Below are positions 50,310 to 58,530 of a DNA stretch of 64,000 nt, one piece after another. The translations under genes and the position numbers were made by a program. Source of the stretch: Rhodovulum bhavnagarense (GTDB lineage Bacteria > Pseudomonadota > Alphaproteobacteria > Rhodobacterales > Rhodobacteraceae); contig NZ_SLXU01000009.1 in assembly GCF_004343505.1 (NCBI RefSeq), forward strand, positions 42,812-106,811, given 5' to 3'. The notes under the pieces were generated by a model. The model ran no database searches. It was not told the DNA's origin and saw only the letters and a program-made list of their open reading frames with translations. The first letter of the stretch is position 1. Each line of letters begins with the position of its first letter.

Positions 50310-50735
50310 ATGGGCCGCGTATCGCAACTGGAAGAATGGTATCGCCGGGTTTATCTGCTGGGCGAACTCGACGCGGTCGAAACCCTCTTTACCGCTGATA
50401 CGCGCGCAGAGGGTATGCTGGCCGATAGCTGCGTCGGGCCCGAGGATATCCGGGTGTTTGCAATGGCTCTGATGCACATGGTCGAGGCACCGCGCTTTCG
50501 TATCGTCAACGCGGTCGAGGCCGGCGACTGGCTGGCTGCACTGATCGAAACCGAGGCGATCCGCGCAGATACGGGCCGCCCAATCCGGGTTTTCGGACAG
50601 TTGATGGCGCGGTTCCAAGGCGACCGGATCGCCGAGGCCTACAACAACTTCGACTTCTTCTCCTTTTTCGAACAGATGGATATCCTGCCTCCGAATTCGC
50701 TGGCACTCGGAATGGGCGGACAAAGGATCGCCTGA
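50310..50735 (+). CDS. SnoaL-like/NTF2-fold protein
   Basis: 141 residues with the cone-fold pattern (LEEWYRRVYLLGELDAVETLF, part, then ETEAIRADTGRPIRVFGQLMARFQGDRIAEAYNNFDF, part). SnoaL-like proteins are small ligand-binding domains or polyketide-type cyclases; the role here is unknown. Lies between ssrA and sspB on the same strand. Confidence 0.7.
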   Translation: MGRVSQLEEWYRRVYLLGELDAVETLFTADTRAEGMLADSCVGPEDIRVFAMALMHMVEAPRFRIVNAVEAGDWLAALIETEAIRADTGRPIRVFGQLMARFQGDRIAEAYNNFDFFSFFEQMDILPPNSLALGMGGQRIA

Positions 50736-50859
50736 ACGACGGGACTCGCGTCATCCAGCGAACCGCCGGCTCTTGTATCGAAATTTGGCGCGTCCCCCCT
50801 TTCGCTGGCTTTCGAATCCCCTATGCTGAGGTCATGTTTCGAATGAGGCTTGAAACGCG

Positions 50860-51321
50860 ATGCCGCGCCAGATCGACTACGGCAGATTGATGCATTCCGC
50901 CATGCGCGGGCTGATCCGCGAGGTGCTGTCGGACGTGGCCGAGAACGGTCTTCCGGGAGATCATCACTTCTTCATCACCTTCGGCACGACAGAGCCCGAT
51001 GTCGGCATAGCCGACTGGTTGCACGCCCGCTATCCAGACGAGATGACAGTCGTTCTCCAGCATTGGTTCGACGATCTCGAAGTGGGCGAGGACGGCTTTT
51101 CCGTCACGTTGAACTTCGGCGATACGCCCGAGCCTCTGTTCATCCCCTATGACGCGATCCGCACCTTCGTGGACCCCTCGGTCGAGTTCGGCCTGCGGTT
51201 CGAAACCCAGGAAAGCCTCGACCCGGCCGCCGACGACGCCCTACCCTCGACCGCGCCCACGCATCCCGAGGGCAACGCAACCGAGGCCGAGATCGTCAGC
51301 CTGGACAAGTTCCGCAAATAA
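50860..51321 (+). CDS. sspB: SspB-family ClpXP adaptor
   Basis: 153 residues of the alphaproteobacterial SspB type: IDYGRLMHSAMRGLIREVLS, HHFFITFGTTEPDVGI, VVLQHWFDDLEV, FSVTLNFGDTPEPLFIPYDAI. The C-terminal tail is flexible and ends VSLDKFRK, the ClpX-docking tail. SspB brings tmRNA-tagged proteins to ClpXP. Finding it 625 bp after ssrA is a meaningful functional neighbourhood. Confidence 0.92.
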   Translation: MPRQIDYGRLMHSAMRGLIREVLSDVAENGLPGDHHFFITFGTTEPDVGIADWLHARYPDEMTVVLQHWFDDLEVGEDGFSVTLNFGDTPEPLFIPYDAIRTFVDPSVEFGLRFETQESLDPAADDALPSTAPTHPEGNATEAEIVSLDKFRK

Positions 51322-51459
51322 CGGCAACGCCTTCGTCCCGCACCAGGATTATATGCACCACCAGCGTACACCCTGCCCGAATTCGCCTTTCCACCCCGGC
51401 TACGAAGCCTTTGCAAACACGACATTGCCATCAACATGCGGGAATTTTTCACAGAACCC

Positions 51460-51488
51460 TTGCATAGGGTTGGGAATTGGAAGATAGA
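51460..51488 (+). promoter_or_regulatory. Promoter of tRNA-Ser
   Basis: TTGCAT (51460-51465), 17 bases, GATAGA (51483-51488); the tRNA starts 12 bases later. Confidence 0.5.
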
Positions 51489-51499
51489 GACACGCCAGA

Positions 51500-51589
51500 G
51501 GAGAGGTGGCCGAGTGGTCGAAGGCGCACGCCTGGAACGCGTGTAGGCGGGAAACCGTCTCCAGGGTTCGAATCCCTGTCTCTCCGCCA
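51500..51589 (+). tRNA. tRNA-Ser (anticodon GGA)
   Basis: 90 bases with encoded CCA. Acceptor GGAGAGG/TCTCTCC (one G-U), anticodon stem CACGC/GCGTG with GGA at 51534-51536, a long variable arm as in class II tRNAs, and T-arm CAGGG-TTCGAAT-CCCTG. Its last 15 bases form attL of the integrated element, so the element leaves the tRNA intact. Confidence 0.95.
51575..51589 (+). repeat. attL core (3' end of tRNA-Ser)
   Basis: CCTGTCTCTCCGCCA, identical to attR at 63554-63568. The integrase gene begins its C-terminal end 47 bp to the right. Confidence 0.88.
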
Positions 51590-51632
51590 TCCACTCTTTT
51601 CAGATCAATAAAATCAAGCCCTTACGGGGCAA

Positions 51633-51663
51633 ATTGTCAAACTTTCGGGGCCGGTTTGACAAT
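51633..51663. repeat. Candidate integrase arm-type sites, left end
   Basis: GTTTGACAAT occurs twice here in opposite directions (minus strand 51633-51642, plus strand 51654-51663), overlapping the last codons of the integrase gene. Matching copies occur at the right end. Confidence 0.45.
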
Positions 51664-52704
51664 GTTCGTTCGCGCTTCGGTCTCTTCCAGAGCGCGCATC
51701 CCTTCCGCCGCGAGTCTCTTCCGGTCAGCGGCGGCGGTATATCTGGCGGCTTCCGCCAGCGCCGCGTGGCCCAGGACGGCCATGATCTCATTCGCGGAAC
51801 GCCCATGTTCCGCCAGCCGTCGCGCCGTCGCCTTGCGAAGCCCGTGCGGGCTCAGACCCTTGGGCAAGCCCGCTTCCGTCGTCACGTCCCGAAACCAATT
51901 CGTGAAGCCCGCTGGGCTGAAGGGCTTGCCCTGGGCCGTGGTCAGGAAGGTGAGGTTGTCGCGCGGGGTGGCGTCGATTGCCTCACGCAACGGCTTCAGG
52001 ACAGGGACGTGGATCGTCGTTCCGGTCTTCTGTTGCGTGATCGACAGAACGCCGTCGCGGACGTGCTGGCGGCCCATGCGGACCACATCGCTCCGCCGCT
52101 GCCCCGTGTAGAGCAAGAGCATGAAGGCGAGATGGGCGCGCGTCCCAGGCTTATGCGTCGCCAGGAAGGTAGAGATGTGCTGTTCTTCCCAGGTGGTGAA
52201 ACCCGAAGAGCGGACCTTGATCTTGCGGACGCCCTGGGTCGGGTCATCCCGCCGCCAGCCAAGTTCCACCGCATGGCGCATCAACAAGTGGATCATCCGC
52301 AGAAGGTTGTTCGCGGCGGTGGGAGTCGAAGCCTTCGCGCCGATGATGTTTCGGACGTGCCGGGTTTCCATCTTCGCCACGCGCTTTTCGCCATGTTCCG
52401 CACGAAACCGTTCGATGATTCCGCGATAGGTGGTCTTGGTCGAGCTTCGAAGCCCCGCGAAGTCGGCGGTCTGATAGTAGCTCACCACAAGCGCGTCGAT
52501 TGATCCCGGACGGGTCTTCTTGGCCGCCACCTGGGCGGGTTCGCCTTTCAGGGCGTCTTCATAGGCCGCCATGAATTCAGGGCTCCAGGGCAACCCAGGA
52601 AGCGCCGTGCGGGGAATCCCAGGCTTGCGGAGATACCAGCGCGCCTTTCCGTGTCTGTCTGTGAAGCCCTGACAGTAGGGCGGAGGTCGTCGGAGTTGCT
52701 TCAT
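51637..52704 (-). CDS. int: Tyrosine-type site-specific integrase
   Basis: 355 residues. N-terminal arm-binding part, SAM-like core-binding domain (about 65-155) and catalytic domain with R203 (TGQRRSD), K226 (QQKTG), H287-x-x-R290 (HGLRKAT), H313 (LGH) and nucleophile Y322 (ARYTAA). It recombines the att sites in tRNA-Ser. Start MKQLRRPP (52704) overlaps the stop of the excisionase-like gene by 4 bp. Confidence 0.95.
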   Translation of the reverse strand: MKQLRRPPPYCQGFTDRHGKARWYLRKPGIPRTALPGLPWSPEFMAAYEDALKGEPAQVAAKKTRPGSIDALVVSYYQTADFAGLRSSTKTTYRGIIERFRAEHGEKRVAKMETRHVRNIIGAKASTPTAANNLLRMIHLLMRHAVELGWRRDDPTQGVRKIKVRSSGFTTWEEQHISTFLATHKPGTRAHLAFMLLLYTGQRRSDVVRMGRQHVRDGVLSITQQKTGTTIHVPVLKPLREAIDATPRDNLTFLTTAQGKPFSPAGFTNWFRDVTTEAGLPKGLSPHGLRKATARRLAEHGRSANEIMAVLGHAALAEAARYTAAADRKRLAAEGMRALEETEARTNIVKPAPKV

Positions 52705-52961
52705 ACTTGGTCCCATTCATTGTCTTCGGGACCTTCATCATGCGCGGACGGAGTGTCCCCAGGCAAGGCGTCGAAGGCAACGTCCAGTTGATACCTGTCC
52801 CAAAACACGCGGGCTTTCACGCGCTTGGGGCCGGGCATGAGCCCTTCGCGGACCATGGAATCGAAGAAATTCGGGCTCACGCTGACATAGGCCGCCGCCT
52901 CTTCACGCGACAGTCCCCGCCGTGCAGGCAGGGGCAGCGCGGTATGACGGGCGGCGGCCAT
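52701..52961 (-). CDS. Excisionase/AlpA-like helix-turn-helix protein
   Basis: 86 residues. A MerR/AlpA-type winged helix is seen as GLSREEAAAYVSVSPNFFDSMV, then GLMPGPKRVKARVFWDRYQLDVAF (in part). The acidic tail is probably flexible. Overlap with int (ATGA) suggests a directionality factor or activator working with the integrase, as AlpA does in satellites. Confidence 0.75.
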   Translation of the reverse strand: MAAARHTALPLPARRGLSREEAAAYVSVSPNFFDSMVREGLMPGPKRVKARVFWDRYQLDVAFDALPGDTPSAHDEGPEDNEWDQV

Positions 52962-52965
52962 GGTG

Positions 52966-53295
52966 TCAGAACGCGCCGTTCAGGCGGACGCGGACGCTCG
53001 CCGCACCGTTGCCAGCGGCGGTGACGGCCACGCCGACTTTCGTGTTCCCGCTCGCCGTCGTCGTCACCAGCCCGTCGCTGGACCGCCAGTAGATGGCAGC
53101 GCCCAGGGTGATGTCGTCGGCGGCCACCTTGGGCATGTCGAAGACGCCCGCCGTCACCAGGACCAGCGGGTCCCCGGTTTCGGCGTCACCCGCCGCGATG
53201 CCGAACAGGCTGCCGATTTTCACGCCGTCCCCGCTGGTGGCAGCGGCGGCGGCGGTCACGGTGATGTTCTCACCGGCTTGAACGAAGTTCTTCAT
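52966..53295 (-). CDS. DUF2190 family capsid decoration protein
   Basis: 109 residues from MKNFVQAGENITVTA. Ala/Gly-rich beta protein with SGDGVKIGSLFGIA and LGAAIYWRSSDGLVT, the pattern of DUF2190 proteins that sit beside HK97-type capsid genes and stabilise the head as trimeric cement. A short upstream extension of the frame lacks a ribosome site. Confidence 0.8.
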   Translation of the reverse strand: MKNFVQAGENITVTAAAAATSGDGVKIGSLFGIAAGDAETGDPLVLVTAGVFDMPKVAADDITLGAAIYWRSSDGLVTTTASGNTKVGVAVTAAGNGAASVRVRLNGAF

Positions 53296-53296
53296 G

Positions 53297-53527
53297 TCAG
53301 AGTCCTTTCGAGGTCTGGAATCGGATGGTGTGCGGGGGCTTGTTTGCCCCCGCCAGTTGGGCTTCGAGGTCCGCCACATACCGTTCCAGCGCGGCGCGGT
53401 TCGCGGGGCGATACTCCACCCGCTCGCCGTTCTGGTCGGTAACAGCGACGGCTTGCGTCCCTGTCAGAAGCTGGTGAAGCGCCTCTTGCGCCTCTTCCAG
53501 CCGTTCAGAGGTCGTCAACACGGCCAC
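53297..53527 (-). CDS. gpW-like head-tail joining protein
   Basis: 76 residues: an N-terminal helix (SERLEEAQEALHQLLTG), a short beta hairpin (AVAVTDQNGERVEYRPA) and a second helix (RAALERYVADLEAQL), the gpW fold. gpW closes the filled head and forms the platform for the tail. Its presence without tail genes is what a tail-borrowing satellite needs. Confidence 0.8.
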   Translation of the reverse strand: MAVLTTSERLEEAQEALHQLLTGTQAVAVTDQNGERVEYRPANRAALERYVADLEAQLAGANKPPHTIRFQTSKGL

Positions 53528-53529
53528 GG

Positions 53530-55323
53530 TCAGCTTCCTTCGTGGAGATACGCGCCGCGCCAGTCGAGCCAGCCCGCGCCGAAGTCCAGGAAGGCCCGGA
53601 ATTTCATGCCCAGGGTGTCCCAGGCTTCCGTCCGCTGAATCTGGACGCCCTGGGCGGACGACAGATAGGCGTATTGCATGGCCGCCAGCCGCGCCGGATC
53701 GGCGAAGATGTAGACCGCATCCCCTTCCAGGCGGGGTTCCACCAGAAGCGTCATCTTCGAAGCGGCCACGTTCACTTCGTCCGATTTCGTCGGGTAGGTT
53801 TCCGCCAGGATTTGTTCCGCCAGGGTCTCGATTTCCGGCCCGACGATCATGAAGCGCGGGGCCGCGCCGACGATGGTCTTGCCGTCCATGCCCTTGACCG
53901 TCCGCATGGCTTGCCGCGCGTCCGTGAACACGTCCACGCCCGCCGAACCGATGGCCCCGGCGGAACCGCCGCCAGCATTGCCCAGGTTGCCACGGGTGGC
54001 GTCGAAGACCGGGGTCCCGTCGCTGAGGTTCGGATTGCCGGTCAGCAGCGTGACCAGGATGTCCGCTTCCGTCTGGGCCGCCGCTTCGCCCAGGGCCGCC
54101 GTCATGTCGCCCAGAAGGCCCAGATCGTCGTCGATCATCAGCTTCCGGGAAACCGTGACGCCCCGCGCGAAGGTCTTCAGGCGCATGGTCTCGCCGCTTT
54201 CGGCGCGGCTGGTGTGGGTGATCTCACCGGACTCGGCGAGTTCTTCCAGGCGGCCCATTTCGCCCAGGCGGATGGACGTGGAGTCCTTGAAGTTGGGAAG
54301 CGTCCGCTGGCGGCAAAGCGTCTTGAGCGGGGACTCTGCGGCCTTGTAGGTGTCCAGCGCCACCTTGCCCATGGCGTTGCTCACGGTCAGGGCGAAGTCG
54401 CTGGTGGTGTGCTCACCGGCCCGCGTGAACACTTCGTCCGCCGACATGCCGCGCGTGGACACGCCCGCACGGGTCAGGGAATCGACGGCCATGTCCCGAA
54501 GGCTGAGGTTCAGGAAGGGACGCACGTCTTCGGCGGGTTCCCCGCCGCCGCCCATGCGGAAGGCCAGCGCGTCGGACTGGCGGCGGATGATCGTCGCCGG
54601 ATCGTCGTTCGCGGGGGCATGGGACCGGATGATCGGGGCCGCGCGGCGGCGGTCCTGCATCGCGTCGAAGATTTCCGCCTTGGCACGGGTCATGTCCGCG
54701 CCCGCGTCGATCAGATCGTCCGCCACCTGGGCGTCCAGGCCAGCGGTGCGGACCAGGGCGCGGATGTCGCGGCGGCGGGTCTGTTCCGCCACATCCGGCG
54801 AAACGGTTTCGGTGATGTCATCGGGCATGGGGGACTCCTCTTGTTGCCGCAGACGGGCGGACGGGTCCGCCGGGTTGGAGGTCAAAGTGACTTCTGTGAT
54901 CGTCCAGGCGGTGGGGGTCTTCACCCGTCCCGCCTGGGTTTGTTTCTCGGTCCATCCCGCGACGCGGTAGCCGATGCTGACTCCGCTCACGGTCCCGTCC
55001 GCGATCCGCTGCACCACGGGCGCTGCATCTTCGGCGGCGGTGAGTTCCAGAACGGCGGTCACAGACCCACCTTCCAGAGCGATGGACCGAACCCGCCCCA
55101 GGGTGTCACGCACCGATGCGGTTCGGTGACTGTCCAGAACGGGCAAGCCTTCGGCAGCGGACAGGTCCAGCGTGTCCGCCGTCAGGACTTCCAGGTAAGG
55201 CCCCCGCGCGTCTCGGCGGCGCACGGGAGTCGGGGATGCGATGACCGCCGAAACGGTTCGCGTGTCAGGGTCGAAAGAGTTCGGGCGGGTCTGAGCCCCC
55301 CGCGTCAGGGTGTCAGTCGTCAT
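53530..55323 (-). CDS. Prohead protease fused to HK97-type major capsid protein
   Basis: 597 residues. The first ~170 are a prohead protease domain (VLDSHRTASVRDTLGRV with the catalytic His, ending TEVTLTSNPADPSARLRQ). A scaffold-like linker with RRRDIRALVRTAG follows, then an HK97-fold capsid from ~290 on (TSDFALTVSNAMGKVALDTY and SRKLMIDDDLGLLGDMTAALGEAAAQTEADIL, in part). One chain thus carries protease, scaffold and shell protein. Its start overlaps the portal gene's end by 11 bp. Confidence 0.9.
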   Translation of the reverse strand: MTTDTLTRGAQTRPNSFDPDTRTVSAVIASPTPVRRRDARGPYLEVLTADTLDLSAAEGLPVLDSHRTASVRDTLGRVRSIALEGGSVTAVLELTAAEDAAPVVQRIADGTVSGVSIGYRVAGWTEKQTQAGRVKTPTAWTITEVTLTSNPADPSARLRQQEESPMPDDITETVSPDVAEQTRRRDIRALVRTAGLDAQVADDLIDAGADMTRAKAEIFDAMQDRRRAAPIIRSHAPANDDPATIIRRQSDALAFRMGGGGEPAEDVRPFLNLSLRDMAVDSLTRAGVSTRGMSADEVFTRAGEHTTSDFALTVSNAMGKVALDTYKAAESPLKTLCRQRTLPNFKDSTSIRLGEMGRLEELAESGEITHTSRAESGETMRLKTFARGVTVSRKLMIDDDLGLLGDMTAALGEAAAQTEADILVTLLTGNPNLSDGTPVFDATRGNLGNAGGGSAGAIGSAGVDVFTDARQAMRTVKGMDGKTIVGAAPRFMIVGPEIETLAEQILAETYPTKSDEVNVAASKMTLLVEPRLEGDAVYIFADPARLAAMQYAYLSSAQGVQIQRTEAWDTLGMKFRAFLDFGAGWLDWRGAYLHEGS

Positions 55324-56701
55324 TGGAGGACTCCGGTTTGTCGGGGGACCCGAAGGTCAGGCCAAGGTCGCTTTCACGGGCACGGTCGGCGGCGATCTCT
55401 TCGTCCAGATCGTCGGCGTTCCAGCCCATTTCGTTGATGGCCTTGGTTCGGCTGGTGAGCCCCAGGGCCAGCGCCTCTTTGACCGCCGCCAAGTCCTTCT
55501 GAGGGTCCACCTGCATCGGGCGCGGCATGATCCATTCGGCGGCCATGTCAGGCGTCAGATCGAGACGCCCAGACAGGACTTCGGAGACGATCCACCGCCG
55601 CCAGACAGGCCGCAGGAATTGCGGGACAAGGGTCCCGTATTGCGTTTGTTCCACGCGCGCCCGGAAGGGCAGAAGCCCCGCCCGAAGGGACGAATAATTG
55701 GCGTTCGTCAGGTCGCCAGACAGTAGGTGTTCGGGCAGCCCCAGAGCGGCGGCAAGCGCCTGAAGGTTCATCCGCAGGAAGGCGGGCGAGTCCTTGGCCG
55801 CGTCAGGGGCAGAGAATTTCACGTCGATCCCGGCGGGCAGGACCTTCAGCGCCCCAGGTTCCAGGCCGGTGTCGAGAATACCGCCCGTCTGATCTCCGTC
55901 GAAGGGCAGCGCGCCCGTGGCGTTCAGATCGGTCAGGAATCCCGCGAACATGGCGGACGTTTTTGCCCCCACCAGGAGGGCGTCCATAAGCTGGTCCAGT
56001 TCGTTCGCGGACAGGACAGCCGGGGCCAGCCAGGACAAGCCGCGAACCTGCCCCGCGCCTAGGGGGCGCATGATGTGCAGCACGTCGGCGGCATCGAAGC
56101 GGATCGACGGGGCGTAGTCGGTGAAGGTCGCATGGGGGCGCGACGGCAGAATCCAGTAGGCCACCCGGCGGCCTTGGGCGTCGAATTCCACGCCGCTGAC
56201 GATCATCCGCCCGCCGCCAAGTTCCGCCGTCTTCGATTCGTCCAGTTGTTCGGGCGCGACGGTCTGAAGCCTCAGCCCGTCCCCGTCGTCGTGAATGATA
56301 ACCAGGGCTTCGCCGTCCACGATCAGGTGGCGGGCAATGTCCCGTTGCAGCCCCCAGAAGTCCGTCCGTCCCGCCGCGTCGGCGTCGTCCGCCCAGGTCT
56401 CGAAAGCGCGACTTGCGGCGCGGCGGCTGCCCGCGTCTTCAGCGCGGGGCGTCGGACGGATGCCAGCCCCCACCAGCGCGGCGGACCAGTTGTCCACCCC
56501 ATTTGCCAGGAAGGGATTGTTGGCGGCGAGGTAACGAGCGCGGGACCGCGTGAGCGTCGCCCCCGCCGCCACTTCGGGATTGATCGGCCCGAAGGTGCCG
56601 AAGCCGCCGCCCCGACGCCCGCCAGCGGCGGCGTCGATCATGCGACGCGCCGGGGTTTCGGTCGTCCGAAACAGTTTCGGGAGTCGAAGGCGGAAGGCCA
56701 T
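55313..56701 (-). CDS. Phage portal protein, lambda family
   Basis: 462 residues. Markers: TLTRSRARYLAANNPFLANGVDNW (part), GEALVIIHDDGDGLRLQTVAPEQLD, and AGQVRGLSWLAPAVLSANELDQLMDALLV (part), typical of lambda gpB-type portals. The portal is the dodecameric vertex ring through which DNA enters. Start MAFRLRLPKLF (56701). Confidence 0.92.
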   Translation of the reverse strand: MAFRLRLPKLFRTTETPARRMIDAAAGGRRGGGFGTFGPINPEVAAGATLTRSRARYLAANNPFLANGVDNWSAALVGAGIRPTPRAEDAGSRRAASRAFETWADDADAAGRTDFWGLQRDIARHLIVDGEALVIIHDDGDGLRLQTVAPEQLDESKTAELGGGRMIVSGVEFDAQGRRVAYWILPSRPHATFTDYAPSIRFDAADVLHIMRPLGAGQVRGLSWLAPAVLSANELDQLMDALLVGAKTSAMFAGFLTDLNATGALPFDGDQTGGILDTGLEPGALKVLPAGIDVKFSAPDAAKDSPAFLRMNLQALAAALGLPEHLLSGDLTNANYSSLRAGLLPFRARVEQTQYGTLVPQFLRPVWRRWIVSEVLSGRLDLTPDMAAEWIMPRPMQVDPQKDLAAVKEALALGLTSRTKAINEMGWNADDLDEEIAADRARESDLGLTFGSPDKPESSNDD

Positions 56702-56703
56702 GG

Positions 56704-57345
56704 TCAGTTCATCCCTTCGCGGTCGCCCAGGATGATCGGAAGAATCCGGTCCAGCGACAGAACGGTTTCCGCATGGGGGATGACGGGTTCGGGGCCGCCG
56801 AAGAGGTTCGGCATGAAGCCGTTCTGGACGTTCCAGAGCTTCGCCCCGACACGCTTCTTGCCCGCGTCGTCCAGCGTCGCGGCGACATGCAGGGACCAGC
56901 CGGTCACGCCCCGCCGATAGTCGAGAATGGCCCACGCGGCAGGGCTGGGGCCGAAAGCCCGGAAATAGGCATTCACGTTCTCGCCTTTCGGGACACCGTT
57001 CGGAAAGTGGTCTTCCACGGCGAAGGACTTCATGGCGAGGGACACCGCCCGCCCGATGCCGTCAGGGCCGTCCACTTCGATGCTGGCGAAGGCCAGGGTG
57101 TGAAGGCATTTGGCGATCAGAACGGAGTCGATCTCATAGAGGTAGGGTGCGCGCTTGTCGGCGGCGTCGATCCCGACGGGGCGCAGGAAGTCCCGCGCCG
57201 CACATTTCTTGACAAAGGGTTCCAGCGAGTCGCGGGACAGCCCAGGTTCGAGACAGCGCGCCACCACATCCTTGCGGGACAGATGCGACGGCTGGCGGTC
57301 AAGCGGCGGCAGATAGTGGATGGTCGGAAATTCTTGATCGGTCAC
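56704..57345 (-). CDS. Uncharacterised element protein (213 residues)
   Basis: I do not recognise a family. The start is GTG at 57345 (MTDQEFPTIHYLPPL), preceded by GGAGGA seven bases away. Visible features: LSRKDVVARCLEPGLSRDSLEPFVKKC near the N terminus (part), and AWAILDYRRGVTGWSLHVAATLDDAGKK later. No signal peptide or membrane segment. It ends 3 bp before the portal start, so it belongs to the head operon, and a role in packaging or in helper interference is possible but unproven. Confidence 0.65.
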   Translation of the reverse strand: MTDQEFPTIHYLPPLDRQPSHLSRKDVVARCLEPGLSRDSLEPFVKKCAARDFLRPVGIDAADKRAPYLYEIDSVLIAKCLHTLAFASIEVDGPDGIGRAVSLAMKSFAVEDHFPNGVPKGENVNAYFRAFGPSPAAWAILDYRRGVTGWSLHVAATLDDAGKKRVGAKLWNVQNGFMPNLFGGPEPVIPHAETVLSLDRILPIILGDREGMN

Positions 57346-57470
57346 GGTAGGTCCTCCGGCTATATACCGGACCTTCATACACCGATTCGGGGCGCTTGGG
57401 AATTGAACAGGCAGTTTAACAACTTATAGTTCAATGGTTTAGACTGCAAGTTGACACCCCTAAACCTATT

Positions 57471-57491
57471 GTCGGATTGTGCAAATCCGAC
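57471..57491. promoter_or_regulatory. Candidate operator (perfect inverted repeat)
   Basis: GTCGGATT (57471-57478), five-base centre, AATCCGAC (57484-57491). Lies in the 246-bp divergent region between the 213-residue gene and the plus-strand gene; TTGACA is found at 57451. Confidence 0.5.
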
Positions 57492-57550
57492 TATACAGGT
57501 GACACGGCGCGTTTGGTCGCGCGTCGTCTCTCCAGTGATGGTGAAGGGGA

Positions 57551-57582
57551 GTCGGGGGCGGTTTGCGAGTGCCGCCCCCGAC
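57551..57582. repeat. 11-bp perfect inverted repeat (hairpin)
   Basis: GTCGGGGGCGG (57551-57561) and CCGCCCCCGAC (57572-57582) around a 10-base loop, just before the plus-strand gene. No T run follows, so it is not a standard terminator. Confidence 0.6.
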
Positions 57583-57591
57583 GCATTAGGA

Positions 57592-57807
57592 ATGCAGAAC
57601 AGAAGCGACATTCAGAGGGCGAAAGCCCGCGTTTACTACAAGGCCCGCCGTCGCGGCCTGTTCTTCCGGTCCTGCCCCAATCCCGAAAATGGGGTGCCCA
57701 GATACCGCGTTATCACTGAAGACGGCGGCCTAGTATGGTGGGCAGATCACATCGGAGACGCGGAAGCCTATCTGGACAAGGCCCCGCCCAGGGGGTGGGT
57801 GGACTAG
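57592..57807 (+). CDS. Small uncharacterised protein, only plus-strand gene of the element
   Basis: 71 residues, basic N-terminal half (RAKARVYYKARRRGLFFRSC), then VPRYRVITEDGGLVWWADHIGDAEAYLD. No family recognised. Its stop overlaps that of the convergent 62-residue gene by 3-4 bp. The start is uncertain: an in-frame ATG at 57538 would add 18 residues across the hairpin. Being the only divergent gene, it may be regulatory or a cargo gene. Confidence 0.5.
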   Translation: MQNRSDIQRAKARVYYKARRRGLFFRSCPNPENGVPRYRVITEDGGLVWWADHIGDAEAYLDKAPPRGWVD

Positions 57808-57992
57808 AAAATGGGCCGCAGGGGACCCGGCTTCCCGTGGTTCTTCAGGTCTTCAGCCTTGTGGACCACGATTTTTCCACCGGCACCGGGAATCTGGCAA
57901 TGGACGCCCTTTTCGTCGATCTTCACCACAACAAGCGCCCGCCGTTCATCGGCAAAGGTCACTTGATCCCCGATTTCAATTTGCTTCGCCAT
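57804..57992 (-). CDS. Small uncharacterised protein (SH3/KOW-like)
   Basis: 62 residues: IEIGDQVTFADERRALVVVKIDEKGVHCQIPG (in part), a small beta-barrel-like pattern. Starts 2 bp after the stop of the next gene upstream. Function unknown. Confidence 0.55.
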   Translation of the reverse strand: MAKQIEIGDQVTFADERRALVVVKIDEKGVHCQIPGAGGKIVVHKAEDLKNHGKPGPLRPIF

Positions 57993-57994
57993 GG

Positions 57995-58507
57995 TCAGTC
58001 CTTTTCCGAAGTAAAGCCGATTCGGGAACGCCCCTGGGCTTCGTCCAATTCTATGGAAAAGGCTTCGCGGGCGTCTTGGAAGATCGCTTCACAAATTTCA
58101 GTCATGACGCTTTCCACATCTTCCCCAAGGTGGAATTGTCGTTCCCGGTTCCCGACAGTTAGGCGGACGCCCCCACCGAAAGGGTGAAACTCCAAGACGG
58201 TTCGAACCCAGGTCGCGCCCCTGTCCGATTGGTTTCCGATTTCAGTGCAAACACCCATGCGGATCGGTTCCAGGTAGATCGTGCCCCGCCCATGGCTATC
58301 GAAGGCCGCGCCACGGTAAAGCGCGCGTGGGTCAAAATCACCTTCCGGCGGGACCGCATTTGCCGCCGTCTTTGGTCCACCCAAATAGGCGACATAGGCT
58401 TCCACGATTTTCGGCCCAATGGCCTTCACCTTCTTGTAGAAAGCCCATGTTTCTTCGCCGTATTTCTTCGTCAGCGCCTGAAGCTCTTCATATCTGGTCT
58501 CTGCCAT
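57995..58507 (-). CDS. Uncharacterised element protein (170 residues)
   Basis: Starts at MAETRYEELQ (58507) with AGGAA just upstream. It has an N-terminal helix-rich part and a beta-rich C-terminal part (TWVRTVLEFHPFGGGVRLTVG, part). No family recognised. Its start lies 23 bp after the terL stop. The longer in-frame start at 58546 would overlap terL. Confidence 0.6.
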   Translation of the reverse strand: MAETRYEELQALTKKYGEETWAFYKKVKAIGPKIVEAYVAYLGGPKTAANAVPPEGDFDPRALYRGAAFDSHGRGTIYLEPIRMGVCTEIGNQSDRGATWVRTVLEFHPFGGGVRLTVGNRERQFHLGEDVESVMTEICEAIFQDAREAFSIELDEAQGRSRIGFTSEKD

Positions 58508-58530
58508 TTCCTGCCCTTTTCTCAAATCAG

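Noticed and set aside
53542..55437. 631-codon open frame on the plus strand
   Set aside because: It is antisense to the protease-capsid gene; its composition reflects high-GC codon bias, and it has no recognisable domain.
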